The position numbers and the translations under genes are program-made. Shown piece after piece: positions 33,204-44,685 of a stretch of DNA of 64,000 nt. The stretch is from NCBI RefSeq assembly GCF_017876165.1, contig NZ_JAGINQ010000021.1, positions 1 to 64,000 of the forward strand. Direction: 5' to 3'. Within the stretch, counting starts at the first letter, position 1. Every line of letters starts with the position of its first letter. A model generated the notes under the pieces. That model was not told the origin of the DNA. It saw only the letters and a list, made by a program, of their open reading frames with translations, and made no database searches. Source of the DNA: Azospirillum soli (GTDB taxonomy: Bacteria; Pseudomonadota; Alphaproteobacteria; Azospirillales; Azospirillaceae).

Positions 33204-34459
33204 ATGGCGGGGCTGTGCGCGATCATCGTGGCGTTGCTGCTGACGGCGTCCCCGGCTGTGGGGGCGACGGTCACGCTTGCGTGCAGCGGGCTGGGCATCG
33301 CTGCCGACCTCTGCCGCGACGGGGCGCAGGCCTGGGCCAGGAACACCGGGAACGAGGTCCGCTTCGTCTCCCCGCCGAAGGGTGCCGGGGAACAGCTGGC
33401 ACTTTACCAGCAGCTTCTCGCCGCCGGTTCGGCGGACATCGACGTGTTCCAGATCGACGTGGTCTGGCCAGGCATCCTCGGCAACTACTTTGTCGATCTG
33501 AAGGACCATGTCGATCCGCAGATCCTCGACCGGCACCTGCCGGCCATGGTCGAGGCCGCGACCGTCAAGGGCCGGCTGGTCGGGCTGCCCTGGTTCGCCG
33601 ATGTCGGCCTGCTCTACGTCCGCAAGGACCTGCTGGACGCGCACCATCGCCCGATCCCCGAGACCTGGGACGAGCTAGAGGACACCGCCGCCCTGATCCA
33701 GCGGGCGGAGCGCGCCGCCGGCAACGACCGGCTGTGGGGCTATGTCTGGCAGGGCCGGGCCTACGAGGGGCTGACCGTCAACGCCCTGGAATGGATCGCC
33801 AGCCGCAACGGCGGCACCATCGTCGATCCCGCCGGCACCATCACCATCGACAACCCCCGCGCCGCCGAGGCCCTAACCGCCGCTCACGCCTGGGTCGGGG
33901 CCATCAGCCCGCCGGGCGTCCTGAACTACATGGAGGAGGAGGCGCGCGGCGTCTTCCAGTCCGGCAACGCCGTCTTCATGCGCAACTGGCCCTATGCCTG
34001 GACGCTGGTGGACGGACCCGACAGCCCGGTGCGCGGCAAGGTCGCCGTGGCGCCATTGCCCAAGGGAGGAGCCGACGGCCGGCACGCCGCGACGCTCGGC
34101 GGGCAGATGCTGGCGGTCAGCAAATTCTCGGCGCACATTCCGGAGGCCGTAGACCTCGCCCGCCACCTGACCGATCTGGCCGAGCAGAAGCGCCGCGCCA
34201 TCCACGGCGGCGCGAACCCGACCATCCCCAGCCTGTACGAGGATCCGGATGTCCTCGCCGCCAACCCCTTCCTGGGCGAACTAGCGAAGGCGGTCGGCAA
34301 CACCGTCAACCGCCCCGCCCAGGCCACGGGCATGCGTTACAACCAAGTCTCGGCCGAGTTCTCCGCTACCGTCCACGAGATTCTCACCGGCCGGCGCGGC
34401 GCCAAGGAGGCGCTGGCCGACCTCGATCGCGCGCTGGTGCGCGTCAGCCGGGGCGGGCG

Positions 34460-34466
<7 letters not shown>
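33204..34466 (+). CDS. Sugar ABC transporter substrate-binding protein
   Basis: 420 residues from ATG 33204, with a signal peptide (about 1-23, ending SPAVGA). VDVFQIDVVWPGI-type, GLPWFADVGLLYVRKDLLDAHHRPIPETWDEL and ENPxx-type binding-cleft residues are typical of the family-1 sugar binding proteins for trehalose, maltose or sucrose. An in-frame TTG at 33183 is possible. The stop overlaps the first permease start (ATGGTGA). The operon continues to the ATPase. Confidence 0.9.
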
Positions 34467-35356
<890 letters not shown>

Positions 35357-35359
35357 TCC

Positions 35360-36193
<834 letters not shown>

Positions 36194-36196
36194 GGC

Positions 36197-37252
<1,056 letters not shown>

Positions 37253-37341
37253 TGTCCTTGCGGGCTACGCCCATTCAGACATTGTCGGATGGGACCATCC
37301 GGCGCGATATCACGACTCCCGAAAGCGAGAGAGGGTGGCGG

Positions 37342-37704
37342 ATGATGAAAAAGGCCTTCAGGCTGGCGGCGTGGCTGTGCGTCGCGATCATCGTCGCGCT
37401 TTCCCTGTTGCCCAGCGACAGCATGGCGCGGACCGGCGCCGACAGCCGGCTGGAGCACGCCATGGCCTACGCCGGCACAGCCTTCTTCGTCGGGCTTGGC
37501 TATCTGGAGGAGGAGCACTGGGCCATGCTGGCCGGCCTCATGGCCGCGCTGGCCGGAGCGATGGAGGTGTTGCAGTATTTTTCGCCTGGCCGGCATCCGG
37601 GTTTTGCGGATTTCGCGGCCAGTTCGCTCGGCGGCTTGGTCGGGCTGGCGGTCGCGTGGCGGGCGACCAAAATCAACGGCTTCAAGGGAAGCTTCAGGGC
37701 GTGA
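37342..37704 (+). CDS. VanZ-like small membrane protein
   Basis: 120 residues from ATG 37342 behind GAGAGGGTGG; the longer frame begins inside the ATPase gene. Three or four membrane segments: KAFRLAAWLCVAIIVALSLLP, YAGTAFFVGLGYL, and AGLMAALAGAMEVLQYF; then FADFAASSLGGLVGLAVAW. H(A)MAYAGTAFF and GRHPGFADFAASSLG fit the VanZ-like family found across alphaproteobacteria. Function is unknown outside teicoplanin resistance. It is probably not part of the transporter. Confidence 0.75.
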   Translation: MMKKAFRLAAWLCVAIIVALSLLPSDSMARTGADSRLEHAMAYAGTAFFVGLGYLEEEHWAMLAGLMAALAGAMEVLQYFSPGRHPGFADFAASSLGGLVGLAVAWRATKINGFKGSFRA

Positions 37705-38099
37705 CCGGCGTGAAGCCGCATGTCTGACGCCAGCTGTCTGAAGCGGGATGGTGGAAGGGGCTGGATTCGAACCAGCGTACGCTGACGCGGGCAGATTTAC
37801 AGTCTGCTGCCTTTAACCACTCGGCCACCCTTCCATCGGGTCCCGGCGAAGCTTGGGCCCGGCCGGGGCGCGATATCTAGCGGGACCGCCGGCCCAGGTC
37901 AAGCACCTTCACGCATCGTCCGCATGAGGATTTTCCGCAACCACAGCGCACCGCGCGCCGTGGAAGCGCCCGGCCATGGCTTTGCGGCGGACTTCGTAAG
38001 TGGTATGAAGGAGAAAGCCGCCGGTTGTCGCGCGTGACGGGCATTTCGGAGAGCAGAAGCGGCGCGGCAGAGCCACCTGCTCCCAACTCAGAGTTGTTC
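37705..38099. other. Intergenic stretch holding tRNA-Tyr and kinase promoter
   Basis: Apart from the tRNA gene (37749-37834), no gene is visible. From 37880 to 38040 a promoter for the large kinase is expected; AAGGAG at about 38006 precedes TTG 38025, an alternative start for it. A ten-codon frame starting at 38005 is too short to call. Confidence 0.4.
37749..37834 (-). tRNA. tRNA-Tyr (GTA anticodon)
   Basis: Read on the minus strand the gene begins GGAAGGGTGGCCGAGTGG, has the anticodon GTA in ACTGTAAATC, a class II long variable arm (CCCGCGTCAGCGTACG region), a T-arm GCTGG-TTCGAAT-CCAGC, and acceptor strands GGAAGGG/CCCTTCC with an encoded CCA end. All stems pair. It appears functional and sits between a VanZ-like gene and the large kinase gene. 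A tRNA on a replicon with plasmid-type rep and par genes is notable. Confidence 0.97.
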
Positions 38100-41000
38100 A
38101 TGGACGTTTTTGTCACAGCGTCAAAGTATTCGGTCGGCGAAAAACTCCACCACGGCGCCCTGGTGAGCGTCTATCGCGGCGCGCGGGTGGAAGACGGCCT
38201 GCCGGTCGTGCTGAAGCGTCTGGAGCGTCCCCGTCCCAATTCCTCCGACGTGCCGCGCTTCCGGCACGAGTACGCGCTCGCCCGCGCGCTGGCGAGCCAT
38301 GGCATCGTCGAGATGCTGGAACTGTACGAGGGGCGCGACGGCCCGACGCTTGTCATGCGCGACCATGGCGGCAAGAGCCTGGACCGCCTTCTGCGGGACG
38401 AACGGCCGACCCTGCTGGAATCGCTGCGCATCGCGGCGTCTGCCGCCGCCGCGCTGGGGTCCGTCCACGCGCGCGACGTCATCCACAAGGACGTCACCCC
38501 GGCCAACATCGTGTGGAACCGCGCCACAGGCGTGGTCGAGCTGATCGACTTCGGCATCGCCGCCGAATTGGCGCGCGAGACGGCCAGCGCCGGCGCGCAG
38601 GTGTTCGAAGGGACGCTGGCTTACATCGCGCCCGAACAGACCGGGCGTATGAACCGCAGCATCGACTGGCGCGCCGACTTCTATGGCCTCGGTGCCACGC
38701 TCTACGAACTGCTGACCGGCCGCGTGCCCTTCGAGGGCGACGACACGCTGGCCGTGGTGCACGGCCACATCGCCCGCGCGCCCGTCCCGCCGCACAGCCT
38801 GAACCCGTCCATCCCGCAGCCCGTTTCCGCCCTCGTCCTCAAGCTGCTCGCCAAGGATCCGGAGGACCGCTACCAGAGCGCCCACGGCCTGCTGGCCGAC
38901 CTTGGCGCCTGCATCGCAGCGCTGGAGGCCGGGCGGCCCGTGCCCGCCTTCCCGCTGGGCAGCGAGGACCGCAGCGAGCGCTTCCGCATCCCCGAACGAC
39001 TCTATGGGCGGGAGGAACAGGCCGCCCGCCTGCTGACCGCCTATGAGCGGGTCTGCGTCGGCCATGCCGAGCTGCTGCTGGTCGCCGGCCAGCCGGGCAT
39101 CGGCAAATCCGCCTTGGTGCATGAGGTGCACAAGCCCATGGCCGCCAAGCGCGGCCACCTCGTGGAAGGCAAGTTCGACCAGTTCAACCGCTCCGTCCCC
39201 TTCGCGGCGCTGATCCAGGCCTTCGACCAGCTGGCCCGCCGCCTGCTGGCCGAACCCGAAGCGGTGCTGGAGGAGCGCCGCGCCGCGCTGGCCCAGGCGG
39301 TCGGCGGCAACGGCGCGCTGATCACCGAGCTGATCCCCGCCTTCGCGCTGATCCTCGGCGACCAGCCAGCGGTGCCGCGCTTGGGGCCGGCGGAAAGCGA
39401 GTTGCGCTTCCAGCTGACCTTCCAGAATTTCGTGATGGCGCTGGCCACGCCTGACCGGCCGCTGGTGCTATTCCTGGACGACCTGCAATGGGCCGACCGC
39501 CCGTCGCTGGACCTGCTGGCGAAGCTGGTCGGCGACCCGGAAATGCGCCACCTGCTGGTGATCGGCGCCTACCGCGACGGCGAGGTTCCCACCGGCCATC
39601 CGCTGAACAAGGCGGTGGAGGCCGTGCTGGTCGCCGGCGGCGCGGTCGAGACGATGACCATCGGCCCGCTGGAGGCCGAGGCGGTGTGCGGTCTGGTCGC
39701 CGAGACCCTGCGCGTCGATGAGGCCGAGGCCCGGCCGCTGGCCGAGATCTGCCGGACGAAGACCGAGGGCAACCCCTTCTTCCTGGCCCAGTTCCTGCTC
39801 TCTCTCCATCAGGACGGGCTGATCGAATTCGACCGCGCGGCCGGGGCGTGGCGCTGGGACCGGGAAGCGGTGTCCGGCCACGCCAGCACCGCCAACGTGG
39901 TCGAGCTGATGGTCGGCAAGCTGCAACGCCTGCCGGAGGCGACGCAGCGCGCGCTCAGCGTTGCGGCCTGCGTCGGTAACCGCTTCGACCTCAACACCCT
40001 GTCGGTCGCGGCCGATCTGCCGCCGGCCACGCTGGTCGGCGCCCTGTGGCCCGCGCTAAGGGAAGAGTTGGTGGTGCCGGTGGACGCCGCCTACCGCTAC
40101 ATGGCGCAGGTTTCTGGCGACCCGTCGGAGGACGAGACGGCCAGGGCGACGCTCGCCGCCGGCTATCGCTTCCTGCACGACCGCGTGCAGCAGGCCGCCT
40201 ACGCCCTGATCCCGGAGGCCGAACGCGCGGCCACCCACCGGACCATCGGCCGGCTGATGCTGGCGCGCGCCGACGCAGGCACCCGGCACGAACGGCTGTT
40301 CGACATCCTCGGCCACATCAACCAGGGCCGCGCGCTGATTGAGGACGCGGCCGAACGCCGCTCCGTCGCCCGCTTGAACCTGGAGGCCGCGCGGCGCGCC
40401 AACGAATCCGCCGCCTTCGAACCGGCGGTCGAATACGCGGAAACCGGTATCGCGCTGCTGGGCGAGGACGGCTGGGCCAGCGACTATGCCCTGGCGCTGG
40501 ACCTGCACGAGGTGGCGTTGCAGGCGGCCAGCGTCGGCAGCGACTACGCCAAGGTGGACCAGCTGGCCGGCCTCGTCACCCGGCGGGCGCGCACGCCGAC
40601 CGACGCCGCCCGCACCCAGATCCTGCACATGAGCAGCCTGATGGCGCGCGGTGACCTCGTCGGGGCCATCGACGTCGGCTACGCGGCGGCGCGCATGCTG
40701 AACATCCGCTTGCTGAAGCAGCGCGGACCGCTGGGCGGGGTGAAGCTGCTGCTGCAGGGCTGGTGGGCGATGCTGCGGCACGACCATTTTCCGCCGCCCC
40801 CGCCTAAGGACGCCGTCCTGGCCCACTGGACCAGCGAGGTGCTGTCGGTCCTGCTGACCGCCGCCTTCGTCGCCAAGCGGGAACTGTGGCTGCCCAACGC
40901 CGTCCGCCACATCGAGGCGGGTCTGGCGAGCGGCACGCCGATCGAGTTGGCGTCCGCCTACACCGGCTGGCTGACGCTGATGAGCGTGGTCGGCAGGCAC

Positions 41001-43508
41001 AAGTCCGCCGTGTCCTGGACGCGCCGCGTGGTGGACCTCGCCGCCGGCATCGACCACCAGAAGATGCCGCGGGCGATGTATTTCTGCCTGTATTTCGGCC
41101 GCCACTGGACCGAGCCGATGACCGCCGTGCGCACCGCCTTCATGGAGACCTACGACGGCTCCTTGGCGGTCGGTGACGGCGAGAGCGCCGGCTACGCGCT
41201 GTCCTCCTGGCTGCGGCTCGGCTGGCACATGGGCGTGGACCTGTCGCGGCTGGAGACCGAAGCCCAGGACGCGCAACGCCGCTTCGTGCGCATCGGCTCC
41301 AACTTCTATGGCCCGCAGGTCTCGGTGGTGTCGCAGATGGTGGAGAACCTGCGGCGCGGCGCGCCCGCCAAGGACTTCGCCCGAGACTTCGCCCCTTGGC
41401 GCTTCACCGGCCAGCATGTGGACGAGGACAAGGTGCTGGCCGACTATCGGGCGTCGGGCAATTCCGTGTCCACCAACGTCGTTCTGCTGCTGAAGCTTCA
41501 GGTCGCCCGGCTGTTCGGGCAGGTGGAGGAGTGCCGCGCCGTTCTGGAGGCGATGGCGCCGACCGCCAGGATCATGAACGGCACCTACCAGCAGGCCATC
41601 CTGCTGTTCGAACGCGCGCTGGTGGACGGCATGGGGCCGCTGCCGACCCGCGCGGAACGGCGCAAGGCCGCCCAGCGCATCGCCCCGGCTGTCCGCTGGT
41701 TCCGCAAGGTCGCGGCCATTGGCCCGGCCAACCACCGCCACCGGCTGCTGCTGGTCGAAGCGGAATGGCTGCGCCTGCGCGATCGCCCGGCCGAGGCCGC
41801 CCAGACCTATGACCTCGCCATCACCGCCGCGCTGGAGGCCGGCTTCATCCAGGACGCCGCCACCGCCGCCGAGCGCGCCGCCGACTTCTTCGCGGAGCGA
41901 GGACGGGACGCGCTCGCGCGCTTCTACCGCACCCGCGCCCGCGACACCTATCGCCGGTGGGAGGCCTGGGCCAAGGTCGCGGAGATGGAGCGCCGCTTTC
42001 CCGAGATCGCCGCCGCCCCGGTGATGGTGCGCGGCACGGCCCAGACGGCATCGAGCACCGACCGCCTCACCGGCAACGCCCTGGACGTGGAGGCCGTGTT
42101 CAAGGCCGCCCAGGTCATCTCCGGCGAAATCCACCGCGAGGCGCTGCTGGAAAAGATGCTGCGCACCGTGTTCGAGGTGGCCGGCGCCCAGCGCGGCAAT
42201 CTGCTGCTGACCGGGCCGGACGGCCAGCTTCTGCTGGCGGCGGAGGGCGACGCGACGACCGACCGCTTTGCGGCGCTGCCGGGCCTTCCCCTCGACGCGC
42301 CGGCCGAGAACGGAGGGGCTGGGGATGGGGGGCCGCGCCTGCCGGCCACCGTCGTCGCCTACGCCGCCCGCGTGCAGGAGCCGGTGGTGCTGTCCGACGC
42401 CGCCCGCGATCCGCGCTTTTCCGAGGACCCCTACATCAAGGCGCGCGGGCCGAAGTCCCTGCTGTGCCTGCCGCTGTCCCGCCAGGGGGCGCTGGTCGGC
42501 GTGCTCTATCTGGAGAACAACCTCGCCACCAACGCCTTCGTGGACCAGCGGCTGGAGGCGCCCCGGCTGCTGACGGCGCAGATCGCCATTTCGCTGGAGA
42601 ACGCGCGTCTGTACGACGAGCTGGCCGACTTCAGCCGCAGCCTGGAAGCCCAGGTCGCCGACCGCACCCGCGCGCTCAGCGAGCAATCGGAGGTGCTGCG
42701 CGGCACGCTGGACGAGGTGCGCGCCGCTCATGTCCAGCTTCAGGAAACCCAGGAACAGCTGGTCCAGGCGGAGAAGATGGCGGCGCTGGGCCAGTTGGTC
42801 GCCGGCGTGGCGCACGAGATCAACACGCCGCTGGGCGTGGCGCTGACCACCGCCTCCCACATCGCCGACGAGACCGGGCGGATGCGCGATGCGGTCCGGG
42901 TCGGCAAGTTGAAGCGCTCCGACTTCGAAAACTACGCCGATGCGATGCAGGAGACCGCTGGGCTCCTCCTTTCCAACTTGGCCCGCGCCGCCGACCTCGT
43001 GCAGGGGTTCAAGCAGGTCGCTGCCGACCAGACCAGCGACGAACGCCGCCTCTTCACGCTGGACGACTGGATCGGCGATCTGGTCGCCAGCCTGCGCCCC
43101 ATGTGGCACAAGCCCGGCCACACGCTGAGCGTGGCCTGTCCGGAGGGGATCCTTCTCGACAATTATCCAGGCGCGCTGGCGCAGATCCTGACGAACCTCG
43201 TCTCCAACTCCCTGGTGCACGGCTACGAGCCGGAGCGGGTCGGGCATCTGCGCATCGCCGTCAGTGAGCCGGATCCGGGCAACGTGGAACTCGTCTACAC
43301 CGACGATGGTCTGGGCATCGCCCCGGAAAACCTGCCCACCATCTTCGACCCCTTCTTCACCACCCGCCGAGCCCACGGCAGCACGGGGCTCGGCCTGCAC
43401 ATCGTGTACAACCTCGTGGTCCAGCGGCTCGGCGGCACCATCAAGGTGGGCAGTGCGCTTGGTTCCGGCGTGCGCTTCACCCTGCGTTTCCCCAAGGTGG
43501 CGCCGTAG
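38100..43508 (+). CDS. Trifunctional Ser/Thr kinase / AAA ATPase / GAF-histidine kinase
   Basis: 1802 residues from ATG 38100 (TTG 38025 is an alternative with AAGGAG upstream). Order: Ser/Thr kinase (about 8-270; catalytic loop IHKDVTPANIVW, then DFG in LIDFGIAAE); STAND/AAA ATPase (from about 300, P-loop GQPGIGKSA near 331, LFLDDLQWAD); a long helical repeat region of TPR type (about 700-1300); GAF (about 1329-1500); coiled coil; histidine kinase with H-box GVAHEINTPLG (about 1570), N-box NLVSNSLVHG and G-boxes DDGLGIAP and TGLGLHIV. This architecture is known in cyanobacteria and proteobacteria. The signal is unknown. No response regulator is adjacent, so partners are elsewhere. Confidence 0.93.
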   Translation: MDVFVTASKYSVGEKLHHGALVSVYRGARVEDGLPVVLKRLERPRPNSSDVPRFRHEYALARALASHGIVEMLELYEGRDGPTLVMRDHGGKSLDRLLRDERPTLLESLRIAASAAAALGSVHARDVIHKDVTPANIVWNRATGVVELIDFGIAAELARETASAGAQVFEGTLAYIAPEQTGRMNRSIDWRADFYGLGATLYELLTGRVPFEGDDTLAVVHGHIARAPVPPHSLNPSIPQPVSALVLKLLAKDPEDRYQSAHGLLADLGACIAALEAGRPVPAFPLGSEDRSERFRIPERLYGREEQAARLLTAYERVCVGHAELLLVAGQPGIGKSALVHEVHKPMAAKRGHLVEGKFDQFNRSVPFAALIQAFDQLARRLLAEPEAVLEERRAALAQAVGGNGALITELIPAFALILGDQPAVPRLGPAESELRFQLTFQNFVMALATPDRPLVLFLDDLQWADRPSLDLLAKLVGDPEMRHLLVIGAYRDGEVPTGHPLNKAVEAVLVAGGAVETMTIGPLEAEAVCGLVAETLRVDEAEARPLAEICRTKTEGNPFFLAQFLLSLHQDGLIEFDRAAGAWRWDREAVSGHASTANVVELMVGKLQRLPEATQRALSVAACVGNRFDLNTLSVAADLPPATLVGALWPALREELVVPVDAAYRYMAQVSGDPSEDETARATLAAGYRFLHDRVQQAAYALIPEAERAATHRTIGRLMLARADAGTRHERLFDILGHINQGRALIEDAAERRSVARLNLEAARRANESAAFEPAVEYAETGIALLGEDGWASDYALALDLHEVALQAASVGSDYAKVDQLAGLVTRRARTPTDAARTQILHMSSLMARGDLVGAIDVGYAAARMLNIRLLKQRGPLGGVKLLLQGWWAMLRHDHFPPPPPKDAVLAHWTSEVLSVLLTAAFVAKRELWLPNAVRHIEAGLASGTPIELASAYTGWLTLMSVVGRHKSAVSWTRRVVDLAAGIDHQKMPRAMYFCLYFGRHWTEPMTAVRTAFMETYDGSLAVGDGESAGYALSSWLRLGWHMGVDLSRLETEAQDAQRRFVRIGSNFYGPQVSVVSQMVENLRRGAPAKDFARDFAPWRFTGQHVDEDKVLADYRASGNSVSTNVVLLLKLQVARLFGQVEECRAVLEAMAPTARIMNGTYQQAILLFERALVDGMGPLPTRAERRKAAQRIAPAVRWFRKVAAIGPANHRHRLLLVEAEWLRLRDRPAEAAQTYDLAITAALEAGFIQDAATAAERAADFFAERGRDALARFYRTRARDTYRRWEAWAKVAEMERRFPEIAAAPVMVRGTAQTASSTDRLTGNALDVEAVFKAAQVISGEIHREALLEKMLRTVFEVAGAQRGNLLLTGPDGQLLLAAEGDATTDRFAALPGLPLDAPAENGGAGDGGPRLPATVVAYAARVQEPVVLSDAARDPRFSEDPYIKARGPKSLLCLPLSRQGALVGVLYLENNLATNAFVDQRLEAPRLLTAQIAISLENARLYDELADFSRSLEAQVADRTRALSEQSEVLRGTLDEVRAAHVQLQETQEQLVQAEKMAALGQLVAGVAHEINTPLGVALTTASHIADETGRMRDAVRVGKLKRSDFENYADAMQETAGLLLSNLARAADLVQGFKQVAADQTSDERRLFTLDDWIGDLVASLRPMWHKPGHTLSVACPEGILLDNYPGALAQILTNLVSNSLVHGYEPERVGHLRIAVSEPDPGNVELVYTDDGLGIAPENLPTIFDPFFTTRRAHGSTGLGLHIVYNLVVQRLGGTIKVGSALGSGVRFTLRFPKVAP

Positions 43509-43668
43509 GAAAGCGGGCGCTGCCCTGGGGATAACATTGATCCTACCTAAAATATGTATACGAATGATGACAGAAGAGACGGATCAAGCCACCATAAGGT
43601 TGCTTTAAGCCTCGCCTGATATTGATAGGGCGAGGGCCAATCCGCCGGGGCGGAACAGGGGAAAGCGG

Positions 43669-44685
43669 GTGCGGGTGACACAGTCCGGCAAGCCAAAGGG
43701 TCGATGGGGGCGGACGGCCGTGGTCGTGAGCGTCATGGCTCTCGTGGCTTCGGCCGTCGCCGCCACCGGTCCGCAGGCCGACAGCCGGCGGATGAAGGTC
43801 GTCGGGGTCCTGACCAACGCCGAGGTGCCGCTGCCCGCCTTCGACGGCTTCCGCATGGGCATGGCCCGGCTGGGCTGGGAGCAGGGGCGGGACGTCACCT
43901 ACGTCTTCCGCGGCGTCATCGCCAAGGACGAGGCTCTGGCTGCCGAGGCCCACCGTCTGGTGGAGCAGAAGGCCGACCTGATCCTGGCGCTGACCACCAA
44001 GGCCGCCCTCGCCGCCATCTCCGCCGGGCAGGGTACGCCGGACCCGGTGCCGGTGCTGTTCGCCCCGGCCAGCAACCCGGTGCAGACCGGGCTGGCGAAG
44101 TCGCTGCGCGAACCGGGCGGCGTGGCCACCGGCGTGACCTTCGGCAGCCAGGAGGCGCGGCGTCTGGCCTGGCTGACGCGCATCGTGCCGGACCTGACCT
44201 CCGTCTACGTGCCGTACAACCACGACGACGCCAGCCCCCGCGCCAGCCTTCCCATTCTGGAGGAGGCCGCGCGCAAGCTGGGCATCACGCTGGTCGTCGA
44301 ACCGGTGGACGGCTGGGAGGGCATGCAGGAGGCTATGGCGCGGCTTCCCATGGACACGCGGGCGATGCTGGTAACGCCGGATCCCGTCCTGGCTTCGCAC
44401 GCCCGCGAGCTTGCCCGCTTCGCCATCGACCGGGGCATCGCGCTGACCATGCCGCACCAGGGCGGGGTGGAGCAGGGAGCGCTGATGTCCTACGGCTTCG
44501 AAGGAAGGGACGTGGGCATGCAGGCGGCGAACCAGGGCGCCCTGATCCTGAGCGGCATGTCCCCCGCCGACCTGCCGATCGAATTTGCGGAGTTTTCCCT
44601 GTCCATCAATCTCGCCACGGCGAGCCGCCTTGGCATCACCATTCCCCGCGCCATCCTGCGGCAGGCCCGCGTGGTAATGCCATGA
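43669..44685 (+). CDS. Periplasmic binding protein (ABC_sub_bind family) coupled to histidine kinase
   Basis: 338 residues, GTG 43669 behind GGGGAAAG. Signal sequence or anchor at about 15-33 (VVVSVMALVASAVAA). MKVVGVLTNAEVPLPAFDGFRMGMARLGW, ILALTTKAALAAI, and FAPASNPVQTGL fit the ABC_sub_bind family (LivK/RbsB-like fold). No transporter genes are near. The stop overlaps the ATG of the hybrid kinase (ATGA), so the protein probably presents its ligand to that kinase. Confidence 0.85.
   Translation: MRVTQSGKPKGRWGRTAVVVSVMALVASAVAATGPQADSRRMKVVGVLTNAEVPLPAFDGFRMGMARLGWEQGRDVTYVFRGVIAKDEALAAEAHRLVEQKADLILALTTKAALAAISAGQGTPDPVPVLFAPASNPVQTGLAKSLREPGGVATGVTFGSQEARRLAWLTRIVPDLTSVYVPYNHDDASPRASLPILEEAARKLGITLVVEPVDGWEGMQEAMARLPMDTRAMLVTPDPVLASHARELARFAIDRGIALTMPHQGGVEQGALMSYGFEGRDVGMQAANQGALILSGMSPADLPIEFAEFSLSINLATASRLGITIPRAILRQARVVMP

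Noticed and set aside
33215-34459. N-terminal 415 codons of the frame that contains permease 1
   Set aside because: Shadow of the binding-protein gene; the membrane protein starts at 34460.
38005-38037. Ten-codon leader peptide (MKEKAAGCRA) before the kinase
   Set aside because: Too short to support without expression evidence; the AAGGAG it contains may serve as the ribosome-binding site of the TTG start instead.
40056-43400. 1114-codon minus-strand frame inside the large kinase gene
   Set aside because: It is the complement of a clear multi-domain kinase; its sequence is repetitive in Arg/Gly/His and has no motifs.
43704-44681. N-terminal 326 codons of the frame containing the hybrid kinase
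   Set aside because: Out-of-frame reading of the binding-protein gene; the kinase starts at ATG 44682.
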